A DNA stretch of 64,000 bases from Opacimonas immobilis (lineage in GTDB: Bacteria; Pseudomonadota; Gammaproteobacteria; Enterobacterales; Alteromonadaceae), in NCBI RefSeq assembly GCF_048282545.1, contig NZ_CP182485.1, positions 2,469,119-2,533,118 of the forward strand, written 5' to 3'. Below, in pieces: positions 1 to 8,563 of this stretch; positions within the stretch are counted from its first letter, which is position 1, and each line of letters opens with the position of its first letter. The notes under the pieces are model-generated. The model ran no database searches and was not told the origin of the DNA. It worked only from the letters and a program-made list of their open reading frames with translations. The translations under genes and the position numbers were made by a program.

Positions 1-508
1 TATGAGCGCAATGACGACGTATTTGATGTTTACGTCCTGTCTTGGGAAAACAACGAATCAGACTAAAACGCGCCTGCTGATACCTTCCAACTGGTTGTGG
101 CACAAGATAATGTTGTAAGCACTCCACTCGTGTAAGAGCCTCTTGCGCTGGTTTGTCGGTATGAGCCTGTCTATCTGATATCTTATCGAGTTTTTCTTTT
201 AACGCATAGTCGATTTCACAATCACTCGCCCATCCACGGACTATTGCTGTATACGCTTTTTGCCAACTGTGTTGTTCAATTTGCGCACTCAGTAACCGCG
301 CCATGTTAGAACTCAGAGCAAATACCAAGATCCCAGATGTTGGCTTATCGAGTCGATGCACTGGAAACACGTGTTGTCCGATTTGATCTCTTACCATCTG
401 CATCGCAAACTCCGTCTCGTGTTTATCAATCGTACTTCGATGAACGAGTAAACCACTGGGTTTGTTTATGGCGACCAAAGCCTCATCTTGAAAAAGTATA
501 TCGAGCAT
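1..508 (-). CDS. truC: tRNA pseudouridine(65) synthase TruC, 3' end off the window
   Basis: RluA-family pseudouridine synthase, partial; only the first 169 codons are in the window. The visible protein begins MLDILFQDEALVAINKPSG and carries the family signature HRLDKPTSG, with the catalytic Asp at residue 54. TruC isomerises U65 in the T-arm of tRNAs. The ATG at 508 is the only good start, directly before the conserved N-terminus. Assignment to TruC rather than RluA or RluC rests on N-terminal similarity, the absence of an S4 domain, and location: in enterobacteria truC lies beside yqcC, csrB and syd, and the same neighbourhood follows here. The gene is transcribed away from the DUF3549 gene. 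Confidence 0.85.
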   Translation of the reverse strand, partial: MLDILFQDEALVAINKPSGLLVHRSTIDKHETEFAMQMVRDQIGQHVFPVHRLDKPTSGILVFALSSNMARLLSAQIEQHSWQKAYTAIVRGWASDCEIDYALKEKLDKISDRQAHTDKPAQEALTRVECLQHYLVPQPVGRYQQARFSLIRCFPKTGRKHQIRRHCAH

Positions 509-569
509 GAAATTCCAACGGATCTGTTTATAATGTCCACCATCAAAACAAACAGTGTACGTTAAGGCT

Positions 570-1601
570 ATGCAAGATACACCAGAATCGACTATTAATT
601 CAATCAGTGAGTTTTTACACGCTGCTGGCACACAGTTTCGCATCGTTGATATGGGACGTGGATACCGCGAACTATCCGCTCAAACATTTGTTGATATCGA
701 GTATCAAAAGCAGCCTGTCCCCTTTCCTAGACAACAGCATATGTGGTTTGGCTGTATTTTTTGGCAGTCTGGCCAGCATTTCATTTGGTTCATTAAGCTT
801 CCATTAGATGAGCGAGGTTTGCTAAATCAAGCCGCTCGCAATTCGTTTTTAGAAAAAGTCATCCAAGCGCTTGGCGCACAGTTACAAAACACGGTCCAAC
901 AAAACGGGCAACTTGGTGACAATCCCTTTACCTTTACTCCTAATCAGAAGCAGCTCGCAGATTTTCATGCTTTCGCAAAAAAAATCTTAATTCAACCCGC
1001 CAGTCCTTATTTGGCTCCTTGTATAGATTACATACAATCTCCAAGCACTCAAGATTGGCAGACTCTCCCTGTACAAGGTTTGGCTGAAATCGCCAGTCGT
1101 TGTAATGAAGGCAATATTCAAGTTCATTTACTCAATAATTGGTCAGTGATGCCAAGAGCTGTCACCATATCTTTGCTCGAAAGTTTTGAACATTATGCGA
1201 TAAACAAACCATTGGCAGTGCACATCAAAAAAGAAATCGAAGTACTGGTCAAATCGAATCAGATTGATTTTGGTCTTCTTGCTAGTTATTTACGTGCGTT
1301 GAGTCAAGCTGACATTGGCATTCAAACTGAGACTGTACGTTTCATCTGTAATCAAGCCGATGTGCCATCTGAATTATTACTCGTAATTGCGGCTCGGAAC
1401 TTTGCAGCACTGCAAGATACGGCTGTATTACATCGTTTTATACCCCATTTGCTGTCGTATGATGATGACTTTGTGATGGGGTTGTACCAAGATCTAGTGC
1501 AGTTACCTCAGACCCGCATGCATTTGTTGTCATTGATTCACGATACCCGGGACACAACCGGTTTATCACAGCGTATCAAACAGATTACCACCGCGTCATG
1601 A
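570..1601 (+). CDS. DUF3549 family protein
   Basis: Conserved gammaproteobacterial protein of about 343 residues, recognised by its N-terminal pattern (ISEFLHAAGTQFRIVDMGR...) and length; function unknown. There is no signal peptide or membrane segment. An upstream in-frame GTG at 555 exists, but the ATG at 570 has an AAGG just before it and starts at the conserved part. It overlaps the next gene by four bases (ATGA), so the two are probably co-transcribed and translationally coupled. It is divergent from truC with a short gap, so both promoters must lie in the 60 bases between them. Confidence 0.75.
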   Translation: MQDTPESTINSISEFLHAAGTQFRIVDMGRGYRELSAQTFVDIEYQKQPVPFPRQQHMWFGCIFWQSGQHFIWFIKLPLDERGLLNQAARNSFLEKVIQALGAQLQNTVQQNGQLGDNPFTFTPNQKQLADFHAFAKKILIQPASPYLAPCIDYIQSPSTQDWQTLPVQGLAEIASRCNEGNIQVHLLNNWSVMPRAVTISLLESFEHYAINKPLAVHIKKEIEVLVKSNQIDFGLLASYLRALSQADIGIQTETVRFICNQADVPSELLLVIAARNFAALQDTAVLHRFIPHLLSYDDDFVMGLYQDLVQLPQTRMHLLSLIHDTRDTTGLSQRIKQITTAS

Positions 1602-1897
1602 CACTTTTAGACATATTGGTTTCGGTATCACTCATGTGCCTTGCGATTGGCTTTTGGCGGATCCGAGCTAATGCAGAGATAGCAAGAACTGTGGCTCAGC
1701 AATATTGCAAAAAACACGAACTGATATTTGTCAGTATTCATCGCCATAACATTCATCTGCTAGGTCAGCGCAGCGGTGAAATTGATTACCTGATGAGTTT
1801 TACTACGGCACCGGATGTGGCTTATGAAGGGGTCATAACCATAAAAAAGCAACGCTTGATACGTATAGATTTACCGGTTTTTAGAGAGCCAGATTAA
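1598..1897 (+). CDS. DUF3301 family small membrane-anchored protein
   Basis: Protein of 99 residues with one N-terminal hydrophobic helix (about residues 3-21) followed by a basic, mainly beta-type soluble region. It matches the DUF3301 family as remembered, whose role is unknown. The start overlaps the stop of the DUF3549 gene (ATGA). Its stop is only a few bases from the end of the convergent CsrB-type RNA, whose terminator hairpin probably serves both transcripts. Confidence 0.7.
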   Translation: MTLLDILVSVSLMCLAIGFWRIRANAEIARTVAQQYCKKHELIFVSIHRHNIHLLGQRSGEIDYLMSFTTAPDVAYEGVITIKKQRLIRIDLPVFREPD

Positions 1898-1904
1898 TTT
1901 AATA

Positions 1905-1940
1905 CAAAAGAAAAGGCGATAGCCTATTGACTATCGCCTC
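1905..1940 (-). terminator. Rho-independent terminator of the CsrB-type RNA
   Basis: A 9-bp perfect stem (AGGCGATAG / CTATCGCCT, 1914-1939) with an 8-base loop is followed on the minus strand by TTTTCTTTTG. On the plus strand it is followed by few T residues, so it acts mainly on the minus-strand RNA but could also stop the convergent DUF3301 transcript. Confidence 0.85.
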
Positions 1941-2264
1941 ATTGTTTCGAGCTTCCTTCTCAGCGTTCCATTGCTACAATAATCATCCCGATTAACATCC
2001 GTATACGCCCCTTTCCTTCTAATCCAACTCATCCTAAGCTGGCCGCGAATCCATCCACGGGTCCCTTTCCATGTCTCCAGTACGAAGTTGCACATCCATA
2101 CTGCAACCTGCTTCCTTCCTGAAGTTATTCCTGTTTGGTTGTTGCCAACCAATGTCCCTTTCCTTTATTCCTGATATCGCTTGATATCCTATCAAGCTTT
2201 GGCAAATGCCATGTCCCTTAACTCAACAATGTCTTCCTGACTGGGTCATTGTTTCCGTGTGACA
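1905..2264 (-). ncRNA. csrB: CsrB-type CsrA-sequestering small RNA
   Basis: No convincing protein lies here. Read on the minus strand the ~360-base stretch contains about twenty GGA motifs, many as CAGGAA, AAGGGACA, AGGAAGGAAG or TGGATG. Several sit in the loops of small inverted repeats, for example around GGTTGGCAACAACC. The RNA ends in a strong intrinsic terminator. This is the architecture of CsrB/RsmZ RNAs, which titrate the translational regulator CsrA. E. coli CsrB is 369 nt and lies between yqcC and syd; here the RNA lies between truC and syd, supporting orthology. The 5' end is inferred from a TAATAT -10 element. A 73-codon open frame across it (1931-2152) is taken to be spurious. 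Confidence 0.88.
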
Positions 2265-2299
2265 AGGTAAATATTACGCAACTAAACCATGATTTCAGG
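2264..2299 (-). promoter_or_regulatory. Predicted promoter of the CsrB-type RNA
   Basis: On the minus strand a TAATAT -10 box (2271-2276) is preceded at 17 bases by the poor -35 sequence CCTGAA. A weak -35 fits a promoter that depends on an activator, here probably bound at the upstream palindrome at 2436-2453. The transcription start is placed near 2264 by spacing only. Confidence 0.5.
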
Positions 2300-2435
2300 A
2301 AAATATTTTTTAATTATGCTGTGTATAAACACGATTCTTTTGTTGTTACCTCAACTAAAGTACCGTAATAACAGGGGTTTGGGATAAACTGTGAGAAGAC
2401 TGTGGATTAGAATAGCTATCAATGGCTTACATTAT

Positions 2436-2453
2436 TGTAAGATATTTCTTACG
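2436..2453 (-). promoter_or_regulatory. GacA/UvrY-type upstream activating sequence
   Basis: The 18-mer TGTAAG-ATATTT-CTTACG matches the known GacA/UvrY/VarA consensus TGTAAG-N6-CTTACA at all but one position. It lies about 170-190 bases upstream of the inferred start of the CsrB-type RNA, the usual distance for these sites at csrB/rsmZ genes. A second, overlapping palindrome (CTTACATTATTGTAAG, 2426-2441) shares its TGTAAG half. Confidence 0.75.
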
Positions 2454-2481
2454 GACAAAGTAAGCCATCACCTTGGAAAAG

Positions 2482-3126
2482 CTAAATCGACTTATACATT
2501 ATTTGACCCGAAATGTTTTCAGTGGATAATTTTTTGATAAAGGTAAAACCTCCAGAGTTAAAAAACGATAGGCATTTGTCTAATGTAACAAACACTCCAA
2601 CTCCATTTGAACCTTCTGTAGAAGATACAATTTCATTGATACCTGCCAACAAAATATGACCAAGACCTTGATCTTGATGTTGCGGATGCACCCCGATGAA
2701 CGAAATCATGTGACAGTCCTGAGTGGGTAATTCAGCCCTCACCAGTTTCTCTTTGTGTAGTAACTGTTGCGTGCCAAGAAAACCCGCTGTCATCAACATG
2801 CGTAAGCGCCAATGCCAATAACGACCATGACCAAAGTCAGGATTTGGAGTAAGTAAACACGTGACAGCAACTAAAGAACCATCCCGGTATACGCCTAACA
2901 TTGGTTGTTTAGCTTCCCAAAACGCATTGAGTTCTTCGCGGATAGCGCTGCGCAAGCGCATCTCATAGCCCTCCTCCTCTACTTTAAAAATCTTGGAGAA
3001 CAATGGATCATCAAAGTAAGCATTGTACAGAATAGACGCAGCGACCTTTAGGTCAACTGCGCTTAGGTGTTTAATTTCAAAATCTATATCGTTTTCTGAA
3101 TAGTCTACTGCTGCTGAATACTCCAT
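2482..3126 (-). CDS. GNAT family N-acetyltransferase
   Basis: Protein of 214 residues with the acetyl-CoA binding motif A of GNAT enzymes near residues 142-160: FIGVHPQHQDQGLGHILL, including the Q-x-x-G-x-G type pyrophosphate loop. A C-terminal motif B-like part reads FFNSGGFTFIKK. The substrate cannot be told from sequence. The gene stands alone between the CsrB control region and a lipoprotein gene, on the same strand as both. ATG at 3126 fits the conserved N-terminus. Confidence 0.75.
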   Translation of the reverse strand: MEYSAAVDYSENDIDFEIKHLSAVDLKVAASILYNAYFDDPLFSKIFKVEEEGYEMRLRSAIREELNAFWEAKQPMLGVYRDGSLVAVTCLLTPNPDFGHGRYWHWRLRMLMTAGFLGTQQLLHKEKLVRAELPTQDCHMISFIGVHPQHQDQGLGHILLAGINEIVSSTEGSNGVGVFVTLDKCLSFFNSGGFTFIKKLSTENISGQIMYKSI

Positions 3127-3237
3127 AAGCGTTTCTCCATAAGCCGTTACGCGAAGCTGTTTGTAAATATTGTGTAAAGATTTATAGAGCTTTAGTGTGG
3201 TAAAGGCAAGTAAAGTTCAATTATTAAACAGAAATAA

Positions 3238-3621
3238 TTAAGGCAGCTGCATCGATTTTAGATAGTCCTGCCCCCAGCCAATAAGAGAATTTTCTTTGAA
3301 AATCAATGGAGTGCATTCGTCTTTTGTCGTAATGCCGTCTGGCTGTTTTCGCTGAGTTCGATAGTATAAAATTTGATATTGTTCAGAGCCCTTTAATGAT
3401 AGCTCATTAAAATCTGCAATCCCCATCTTCTCTGTAATGTCTGCGAATGATATCCCTAATTGGAGAGATTGAATGTGCTGCCGATTATTTTTTTCGCGAG
3501 CTTCCCACTGGCTATGTTGGGTATCCCATTCACTACGATTATCTGGATCAATAGCGATTACGCATCCAGAAAGGGTCAAGAGTAACGGGAAAGTGAGTGC
3601 GATTTTTTTGATAGTGTGCAT
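3238..3621 (-). CDS. DUF3192-type lipoprotein
   Basis: Small lipoprotein of 127 residues. It has an N-terminal basic and hydrophobic signal with lipobox LSGC (Cys at residue 20), then a charged, helical linker and a domain with LGISFADITEKMGIADF and a later single Cys. It resembles the DUF3192 family of gammaproteobacterial lipoproteins, which have a SmpA/BamE-like look; function unknown. It is probably attached to the outer or inner membrane by the lipidated Cys. A shorter ORF in the opposite strand is a shadow. Confidence 0.65.
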   Translation of the reverse strand: MHTIKKIALTFPLLLTLSGCVIAIDPDNRSEWDTQHSQWEAREKNNRQHIQSLQLGISFADITEKMGIADFNELSLKGSEQYQILYYRTQRKQPDGITTKDECTPLIFKENSLIGWGQDYLKSMQLP

Positions 3622-3757
3622 GTTAGCTTCCTTGTATAATCAAATGAATACATGCCAATTCATTCAATTTCAATGCCAAAGATAAGCAATTGATTAGTAT
3701 ATGTTTTATATATAATCCTTGTTCATATTGACGATAATTTAGGGAAAATACTTAAAA

Positions 3758-4054
3758 ATGAGTGAAATTACCAAAATATGTCAGTCCCTTACGGATAAAG
3801 GGATCACGCCAACCGTTGGTCTAATCAAAGCGAAATTAACGCAAAAAACACCACTACCTGACATCATCTCAGGGTTAAAAGCCTTCCAAGCTAACCAACC
3901 TCATGAACCTGCATCAATAAAAGAGCCAAGTCTAGCTGATAGAGTGATGGAACTAGAAAAGCGTTGTGCAAACCAGCAAGAGCATATTCAAACATTACAA
4001 GAGCAAGTCGAATCCTTGCGTTTTATGGTTAAGCAACTGTCAAATAACCAATAA
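3758..4054 (+). CDS. Small KfrA-N-like helix / coiled-coil protein
   Basis: Protein of 98 residues. Residues 1-42 (ICQSLTDKGITPTVGLIKAK...) resemble the winged-helix part of KfrA-type DNA-binding domains, with the pattern G-x-x-P-T-V. Residues 60-96 form a heptad-rich coiled coil (LEKRCANQQEHIQTLQEQ...). A DNA-binding dimer is therefore plausible but unproven. The 3' end overlaps the convergent syd gene by 26 bases. It stands where yqcC would be expected in E. coli but is not similar to it. Confidence 0.6.
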   Translation: MSEITKICQSLTDKGITPTVGLIKAKLTQKTPLPDIISGLKAFQANQPHEPASIKEPSLADRVMELEKRCANQQEHIQTLQEQVESLRFMVKQLSNNQ

Positions 4055-4559
4055 ACTCTTGCAAGCTATTCGCGACGATTTGATGTGGCGTTCGACCGAC
4101 GTATTCAAAGACGACTTCACCAGATGACGGTATGATGGAAATCAATTCTTCGTCATCATCTGTTACCCCAATAAAAATGGTATCGGGTTGTTTGAGTCTT
4201 CTTTTCATTAAGACGTGACCAATAATATTCTCTTGTAAGCGCGCAAAGTCTTCTTCATTCCATACTTGCAGTAGAGTCATCACTCTACCATCAAAATTCA
4301 CGGAGAGATGATCGGCATAATAAGCACAGTAAAAGCATTCTATGGTATCGGGAATTTGGATCTCTAAAGCGGTGCCGAGTTGCTTTAGGTTAGCAGATGC
4401 ATCGCTCTGACGAGGGACTGGTTGCCACTTAACCCAAAGATCGTTTGTAATATTATCTGGGTCAACTAAACAAGGAGATGGCCACTGCGCGTCAAACTCC
4501 ACCATGCATTCGTGCTGAGATTGATACTGTTTGATGAAATCTTGCCAGAAAACATTCAT
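4029..4559 (-). CDS. syd: SecY-interacting protein Syd
   Basis: Syd is a cytosolic protein known from E. coli to bind the SecY translocon and to act in quality control of SecYEG. This 176-residue protein matches the family in length and in its C-terminal half: LLQVWNEEDFARLQENIIGH, MKRRLKQPDTIFIG and SGEVVFEY. It is divergent from queF with only 36 bases between the starts, an arrangement also found in E. coli. The 3' end overlaps the small coiled-coil gene. Confidence 0.9.
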   Translation of the reverse strand: MNVFWQDFIKQYQSQHECMVEFDAQWPSPCLVDPDNITNDLWVKWQPVPRQSDASANLKQLGTALEIQIPDTIECFYCAYYADHLSVNFDGRVMTLLQVWNEEDFARLQENIIGHVLMKRRLKQPDTIFIGVTDDDEELISIIPSSGEVVFEYVGRTPHQIVANSLQEFIGYLTVA

Positions 4560-4595
4560 AATAATGTTTAAAATAAAGAATTACTTACAAAAACT

Positions 4596-5447
4596 ATGAC
4601 AGATAAATCACTTTATGCCAATTCACAAAGTATTAAGTCTTTGACTTTGGGCAATGCCGTAACGTATCAATCCCAGTATTCGCCTGAACTTTTACAGCCT
4701 GTGCCACGATTACTCAATCGTCAGCAAATCGGTATAAATGAACAAAATTTGCCCTTTACTGGCGAAGATATCTGGAACGGGTACGAATTATCATGGCTCA
4801 ACCCCAAAGGACTACCACAAGTCGCTGTAATGCGTTGTTTTGTGCCGGTGACGAGTCCTAATATTATTGAATCCAAGTCATTTAAACTTTACTTAAACAG
4901 CCTCAACCAAACCGTATTTAGTGATCATAGTTCGTTGTCTGCAACGTTACAAAAGGACTTAAGCCAATGTGCTGGCGAGTGCGTAAAAGTAGACATCATT
5001 CGTCCTGAGCAATTTTATAATGAGCAATTCATCATAACGGATTGGCAATGTATAGATGAACAAGACATTCAGATTAAAGAGTACCAACCCAACCCTTCAT
5101 TATTAAAAAATTCCAGTCATGAAGTTGTCACACGACAGCTCTATTCTAACTTACTGAAGTCGAACTGTTTGGTAACCAACCAACCTGATTGGGCGACGGT
5201 ATTTATCAAATATACTGGTCCCAAAATATGCTCTGAATCCCTGTTGAGGTATATAGTCTCATTTCGTGAACACAGCGAGTTTCACGAACAATGCGTTGAA
5301 CGTATCTTTACCGACATTTTGCAGCAAACAGGGGTTTCTCAGTTAACCGTCTATGCAAGATACACCAGACGTGGTGGCTTGGATATTAATCCGTTTCGCA
5401 GTAACTTTGAAACGTGTTACGGAGATTGGAGACTGCTCAGACAGTGA
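4596..5447 (+). CDS. queF: NADPH-dependent 7-cyano-7-deazaguanine reductase QueF
   Basis: QueF reduces preQ0 to preQ1 in queuosine biosynthesis. The 283-residue length fits the bimodular (YqcD/E. coli type) enzyme. The NADPH-binding QueF motif is visible as IIESKSFKLYLNSLNQT (about residues 89-105). The catalytic Cys lies in NCLVTNQPDW near residue 198, and the C-terminal half ends with RYTRRGGLDINPFRS. The start at 4596 follows syd divergently. It is followed by ppnN on the same strand. Confidence 0.95.
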   Translation: MTDKSLYANSQSIKSLTLGNAVTYQSQYSPELLQPVPRLLNRQQIGINEQNLPFTGEDIWNGYELSWLNPKGLPQVAVMRCFVPVTSPNIIESKSFKLYLNSLNQTVFSDHSSLSATLQKDLSQCAGECVKVDIIRPEQFYNEQFIITDWQCIDEQDIQIKEYQPNPSLLKNSSHEVVTRQLYSNLLKSNCLVTNQPDWATVFIKYTGPKICSESLLRYIVSFREHSEFHEQCVERIFTDILQQTGVSQLTVYARYTRRGGLDINPFRSNFETCYGDWRLLRQ

Positions 5448-5519
5448 GCGTTTGGGTCTTGACCTTTTTGAAGATAGACCGATATATAAAATATACGAAC
5501 AACAGCAAGGACAAGCGTT

Positions 5520-6884
5520 TTGACCAAAAATCCAGTACAACTTAGCCCTGTCGGTTGGATGAGCCAATTATCACAAAATGAAATGGCGCTCATTACCGAC
5601 CATACCAATACCAAACATTATCAATTGTTCCGTAACTGTGTTTTAGCAGTGCTCAACAGCGGCGCCGAAACCGATGATATGACCAGTATGCTCGACAAGC
5701 ATCAATCATTTGCCATTGATCTCATTCGCCGTGAACGCGGAGTCAAAATTGAATTACTCAACCCTCCGCAAGAAGTGTTTGTCGACGGTAAATTAATTTC
5801 TGGTGTGCATGAACATGTATTTGCCGTGATGCGAGATTTGTTATACGTCGAGAGTATTTACCCGAATCACAGCACGGAATCATGTAGCGGTTCGGCTGCA
5901 ACCGATATGGTTTTTGATATGCTGCGCCATGCGAATGCACTTGAATATAACGATGGCATCAACACGGTAGTGTGTTGGGGTGGGCATTCAATTGGTCACA
6001 CCGAGTATCGATATACCAAAGAGGTAGGCTATCAACTTGGTCTCAGAGGATTCGATATCTGCACAGGATGTGGACCCGGCGCAATGAAAGGGCCAATGAA
6101 AGGCGCCGCGATTGGACACGCCAAACAACGGATCAAAAATGGACGTTATGTGGGATTAACTGAGCCGAGTATTATTGCTGCTGAACCACCTAACGCCATT
6201 GTCAACAAACTTGTGATTCTACCAGATATTGAAAAACGCTTAGAAGCCTTTGTGCGTTTTGGTCATGCCATTGTGGTGTTCCCGGGTGGGGTCGGCACCG
6301 CAGAAGAGTTATTGTATTTATTAGGTATCTTGCTGCATTCTAAAAACCAATCGCAACAAGTGCCTTTGATCTTAACTGGGCCAAAAGAAACTTCAGATTA
6401 TTTTGAAGCGATTAATGCCTTTGTAGCGGCGACATTAGGTATAGAAGCCACACAAAAATATAGAATTATCGTCGATGATGCAAAGGCGGTTGCACAACAT
6501 ATCAACAACCAACGTGAAGTCATTCGCAATCAACGTCTTCAGAACGGAGACGCGTTTAGTTTTAATTGGTCACTGCAAATTGAGCCTGAATTTCAAATTC
6601 CTTTCGTTCCGACACATGAAAACATGGCCAATTTACACCTACATCGAGACCAGTCTTCCGCTGATTTGGCTGCAAATTTACGCAAGGTGTTCTCAGGAAT
6701 TGTCGCAGGTAACATCAAAGCTGATACCATCGCTCAAATTGCCGAAAAAGGAAAGTTCAAATTAACTGGCGACCCAGAACTTATCACCATGGTCGAGCGG
6801 CTATTAGAACAGTTTATTGCTCAAGGTAGGATGAAGCTGCCCGGCAAGACTTATGAGCCGTGTTATGAAATAGTCAAAAATTAA
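5520..6884 (+). CDS. ppnN: Pyrimidine/purine nucleotide 5'-monophosphate nucleosidase PpnN
   Basis: PpnN (YgdH) cleaves nucleoside monophosphates to base and ribose 5-phosphate and in E. coli is activated by (p)ppGpp. All 454 residues align by eye with the family: N-terminal regulatory part (ISPLG-like LSPVGWMSQLSQNE), and the LOG-type core with FPGGVGTAEELLYLLGIL and the GCGPGAMKGPMKGAA stretch. The start is a TTG at 5520 preceded by AAGGA at an 8-base spacing. No better ATG fits the conserved N-terminus. It lies 72 bases after queF, the same order as in E. coli. Confidence 0.93.
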   Translation: MTKNPVQLSPVGWMSQLSQNEMALITDHTNTKHYQLFRNCVLAVLNSGAETDDMTSMLDKHQSFAIDLIRRERGVKIELLNPPQEVFVDGKLISGVHEHVFAVMRDLLYVESIYPNHSTESCSGSAATDMVFDMLRHANALEYNDGINTVVCWGGHSIGHTEYRYTKEVGYQLGLRGFDICTGCGPGAMKGPMKGAAIGHAKQRIKNGRYVGLTEPSIIAAEPPNAIVNKLVILPDIEKRLEAFVRFGHAIVVFPGGVGTAEELLYLLGILLHSKNQSQQVPLILTGPKETSDYFEAINAFVAATLGIEATQKYRIIVDDAKAVAQHINNQREVIRNQRLQNGDAFSFNWSLQIEPEFQIPFVPTHENMANLHLHRDQSSADLAANLRKVFSGIVAGNIKADTIAQIAEKGKFKLTGDPELITMVERLLEQFIAQGRMKLPGKTYEPCYEIVKN

Positions 6885-6997
6885 GTAAATTCAATACAAC
6901 TATAGTCCACATTTATTTATTTTAGTAGAGATTGGCATGTGGCTAAGTTAAAATATTAAAAATTAACGACACATCCATTTCTATCAAAGGAATTTTC

Positions 6998-8005
6998 ATG
7001 ACACAACAACGAATTACCGTCATTCGTGGAGACGGTATTGGACCGGATATTATTGATTCAGCCATCCAAATTTTGGACAAGGTCGGCTGTAATTTTGCCT
7101 ATGACTACGCCGATGCAGGTCTGATGGCATTAGAGAACCACGGTGAATTACTTCCTCAAGAAACCCTAGATTTGATTGCAAAGAACAAAGTTGCATTGAA
7201 AGGCCCTCTAACGACACCGGTTGGTGAAGGCTTTACTTCAATCAACGTAAGCTTGCGCAAACAGTTCCAATTGTATGCTAACGTTCGTCCTGTGTTGTCT
7301 TTCAAAGGCACCAAAGCACGTTATGATGATATCGACATCATTACGGTTCGCGAAAATACTCAAGGCATGTATTCAGGCCTAGGTCAAATCGTATCAGACG
7401 ACGGCACTGAAGCGGAAGCAAAAAGTAAAATCACTCGTGATGGCGCAGAAAAAATCGTTACCTTCGCTTACGAATTAGCGCGTCGTGAAGGCCGTAAAAA
7501 AGTGACCGCCGTTCACAAAGCAAACATTTTAAAATCGACTTCAGGACTATTTTTAAAAGTCGCACGAGAAGTAGGCGAACGTTATCCAGATATCGAATCT
7601 GCTGAGATGATTGTCGATAACACTTGTATGCAACTGGTGATGAACCCTGGTCAGTTTGATGTAATTGTTACGACTAACTTGTTTGGTGATATATTGTCTG
7701 ACTTATGTGCTGGCCTTGTCGGTGGTTTAGGCATGGCACCTGGTGCAAACATCGGTGAAGAATCAGCTATTTTTGAAGCAGTTCACGGCTCAGCGCCTGA
7801 TATCGCTGGCATGAACCTCGCTAACCCAACGTCAGTTATCCTTGCATCAATCCAGATGCTTGAATACTTAGAAATGGGCGACAAAGCAGAAAAAATCCGT
7901 GCCGCATTAAAAGACGTCATCGAATCTGGTGATCGCACAACTCGCGACCTTGGTGGCGAACACGGCACCACAGACTTTACTCAAGCAGTACTTGAACGTC
8001 TATAA
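6998..8005 (+). CDS. Isocitrate dehydrogenase (NAD-type)
   Basis: Member of the isocitrate/isopropylmalate dehydrogenase family, 335 residues. The substrate-binding segment SINVSLRKQFQLYANVRP (Ser and Arg residues near 82-99) is typical of isocitrate rather than isopropylmalate dehydrogenases. GDGIGPDI is at residues 10-17, and HGSAPDIAGMNLANP marks the cofactor loop. The short length matches the NAD-dependent, monomer-sized class rather than the longer NADP enzyme of E. coli, so NAD specificity is inferred. It is a single-gene unit with a strong terminator behind it. Confidence 0.85.
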   Translation: MTQQRITVIRGDGIGPDIIDSAIQILDKVGCNFAYDYADAGLMALENHGELLPQETLDLIAKNKVALKGPLTTPVGEGFTSINVSLRKQFQLYANVRPVLSFKGTKARYDDIDIITVRENTQGMYSGLGQIVSDDGTEAEAKSKITRDGAEKIVTFAYELARREGRKKVTAVHKANILKSTSGLFLKVAREVGERYPDIESAEMIVDNTCMQLVMNPGQFDVIVTTNLFGDILSDLCAGLVGGLGMAPGANIGEESAIFEAVHGSAPDIAGMNLANPTSVILASIQMLEYLEMGDKAEKIRAALKDVIESGDRTTRDLGGEHGTTDFTQAVLERL

Positions 8006-8020
8006 TAGAACCAAAAGCTT

Positions 8021-8055
8021 AAACCGGATTGAGGCGACTTAATCCGGTTTTTTTA
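8021..8055 (+). terminator. Rho-independent terminator after isocitrate dehydrogenase
   Basis: Perfect stem AAACCGGATT / AATCCGGTTT with a 10-base loop followed by a run of T residues. Confidence 0.9.
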
Positions 8056-8195
8056 TGGCTGTTCAAAAGTATGGATTTTCATTCGAAACACTAAAACTGG
8101 CCAATCTCTCGCAACGAGTTCGCTACACTTGTCATTACTTAGCAAAACGCTAAGCAACATGAATATTAATTTATTGAAATACAAGGTATCGAATC

Positions 8196-8510
8196 ATGAA
8201 AAACATCCTACTTTTTGCTCTTTTACTGTCTCAAATTTGCCTATCAACCAATCTGTTGGCTGAGACGGTTACCGTGCAGGGAACACAATCTATTAGTCAA
8301 GACATCAACGTAGTGCAACACCTCAATATCAATACAGCAAGTGTCACCGAACTCACGGCTTTACCAGGTATAGGGGTTAAGAAAGCCCAAGCCATTGTGG
8401 CGCATCGCACAGATCACGGTGAGTTTTTGAAAAAAGAAGATTTGACTGAAGTAAAAGGTATTAGCCGAAAGCTACTTGCCAAAATCGAATCGCGTATCCG
8501 CGTGCAGTAA
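8196..8510 (+). CDS. ComEA-like helix-hairpin-helix protein
   Basis: Secreted protein of 104 residues. It has a Sec signal peptide (about residues 1-22, ending NLLAE) and then two helix-hairpin-helix motifs: LNINTASVTELTALPGIG, followed by KKAQAIVAHR, and LTEVKGISRKLLAKIESRI. This is the compact ComEA type found in Gram-negative bacteria, where it binds incoming DNA in the periplasm during transformation. That role is from the family and not shown here. No other competence gene is next to it. Confidence 0.85.
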   Translation: MKNILLFALLLSQICLSTNLLAETVTVQGTQSISQDINVVQHLNINTASVTELTALPGIGVKKAQAIVAHRTDHGEFLKKEDLTEVKGISRKLLAKIESRIRVQ

Positions 8511-8545
8511 AAAAGCGCCAGTATCACCTCTGATATGGCGCTTAA
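8511..8545. terminator. Hairpin between the convergent comEA-like gene and galU
   Basis: Inverted repeat AAGCGCCA (8513-8520) and TGGCGCTT (8536-8543), with further pairing of the flanking bases. It lies between two convergent genes and can act on both transcripts. The T tract is short on the plus side, while AAAA before the stem gives a T run on the minus side. Confidence 0.65.
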
Positions 8546-8563
8546 ATCGGTTAGGTTAGCGTT

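Noticed and set aside
1931..2152. 73-codon ORF on the minus strand
   Set aside because: It lies within the GGA-rich CsrB-type RNA and its composition (W, R, G repeats) reflects the GGA motifs; no ribosome-binding site stands out.
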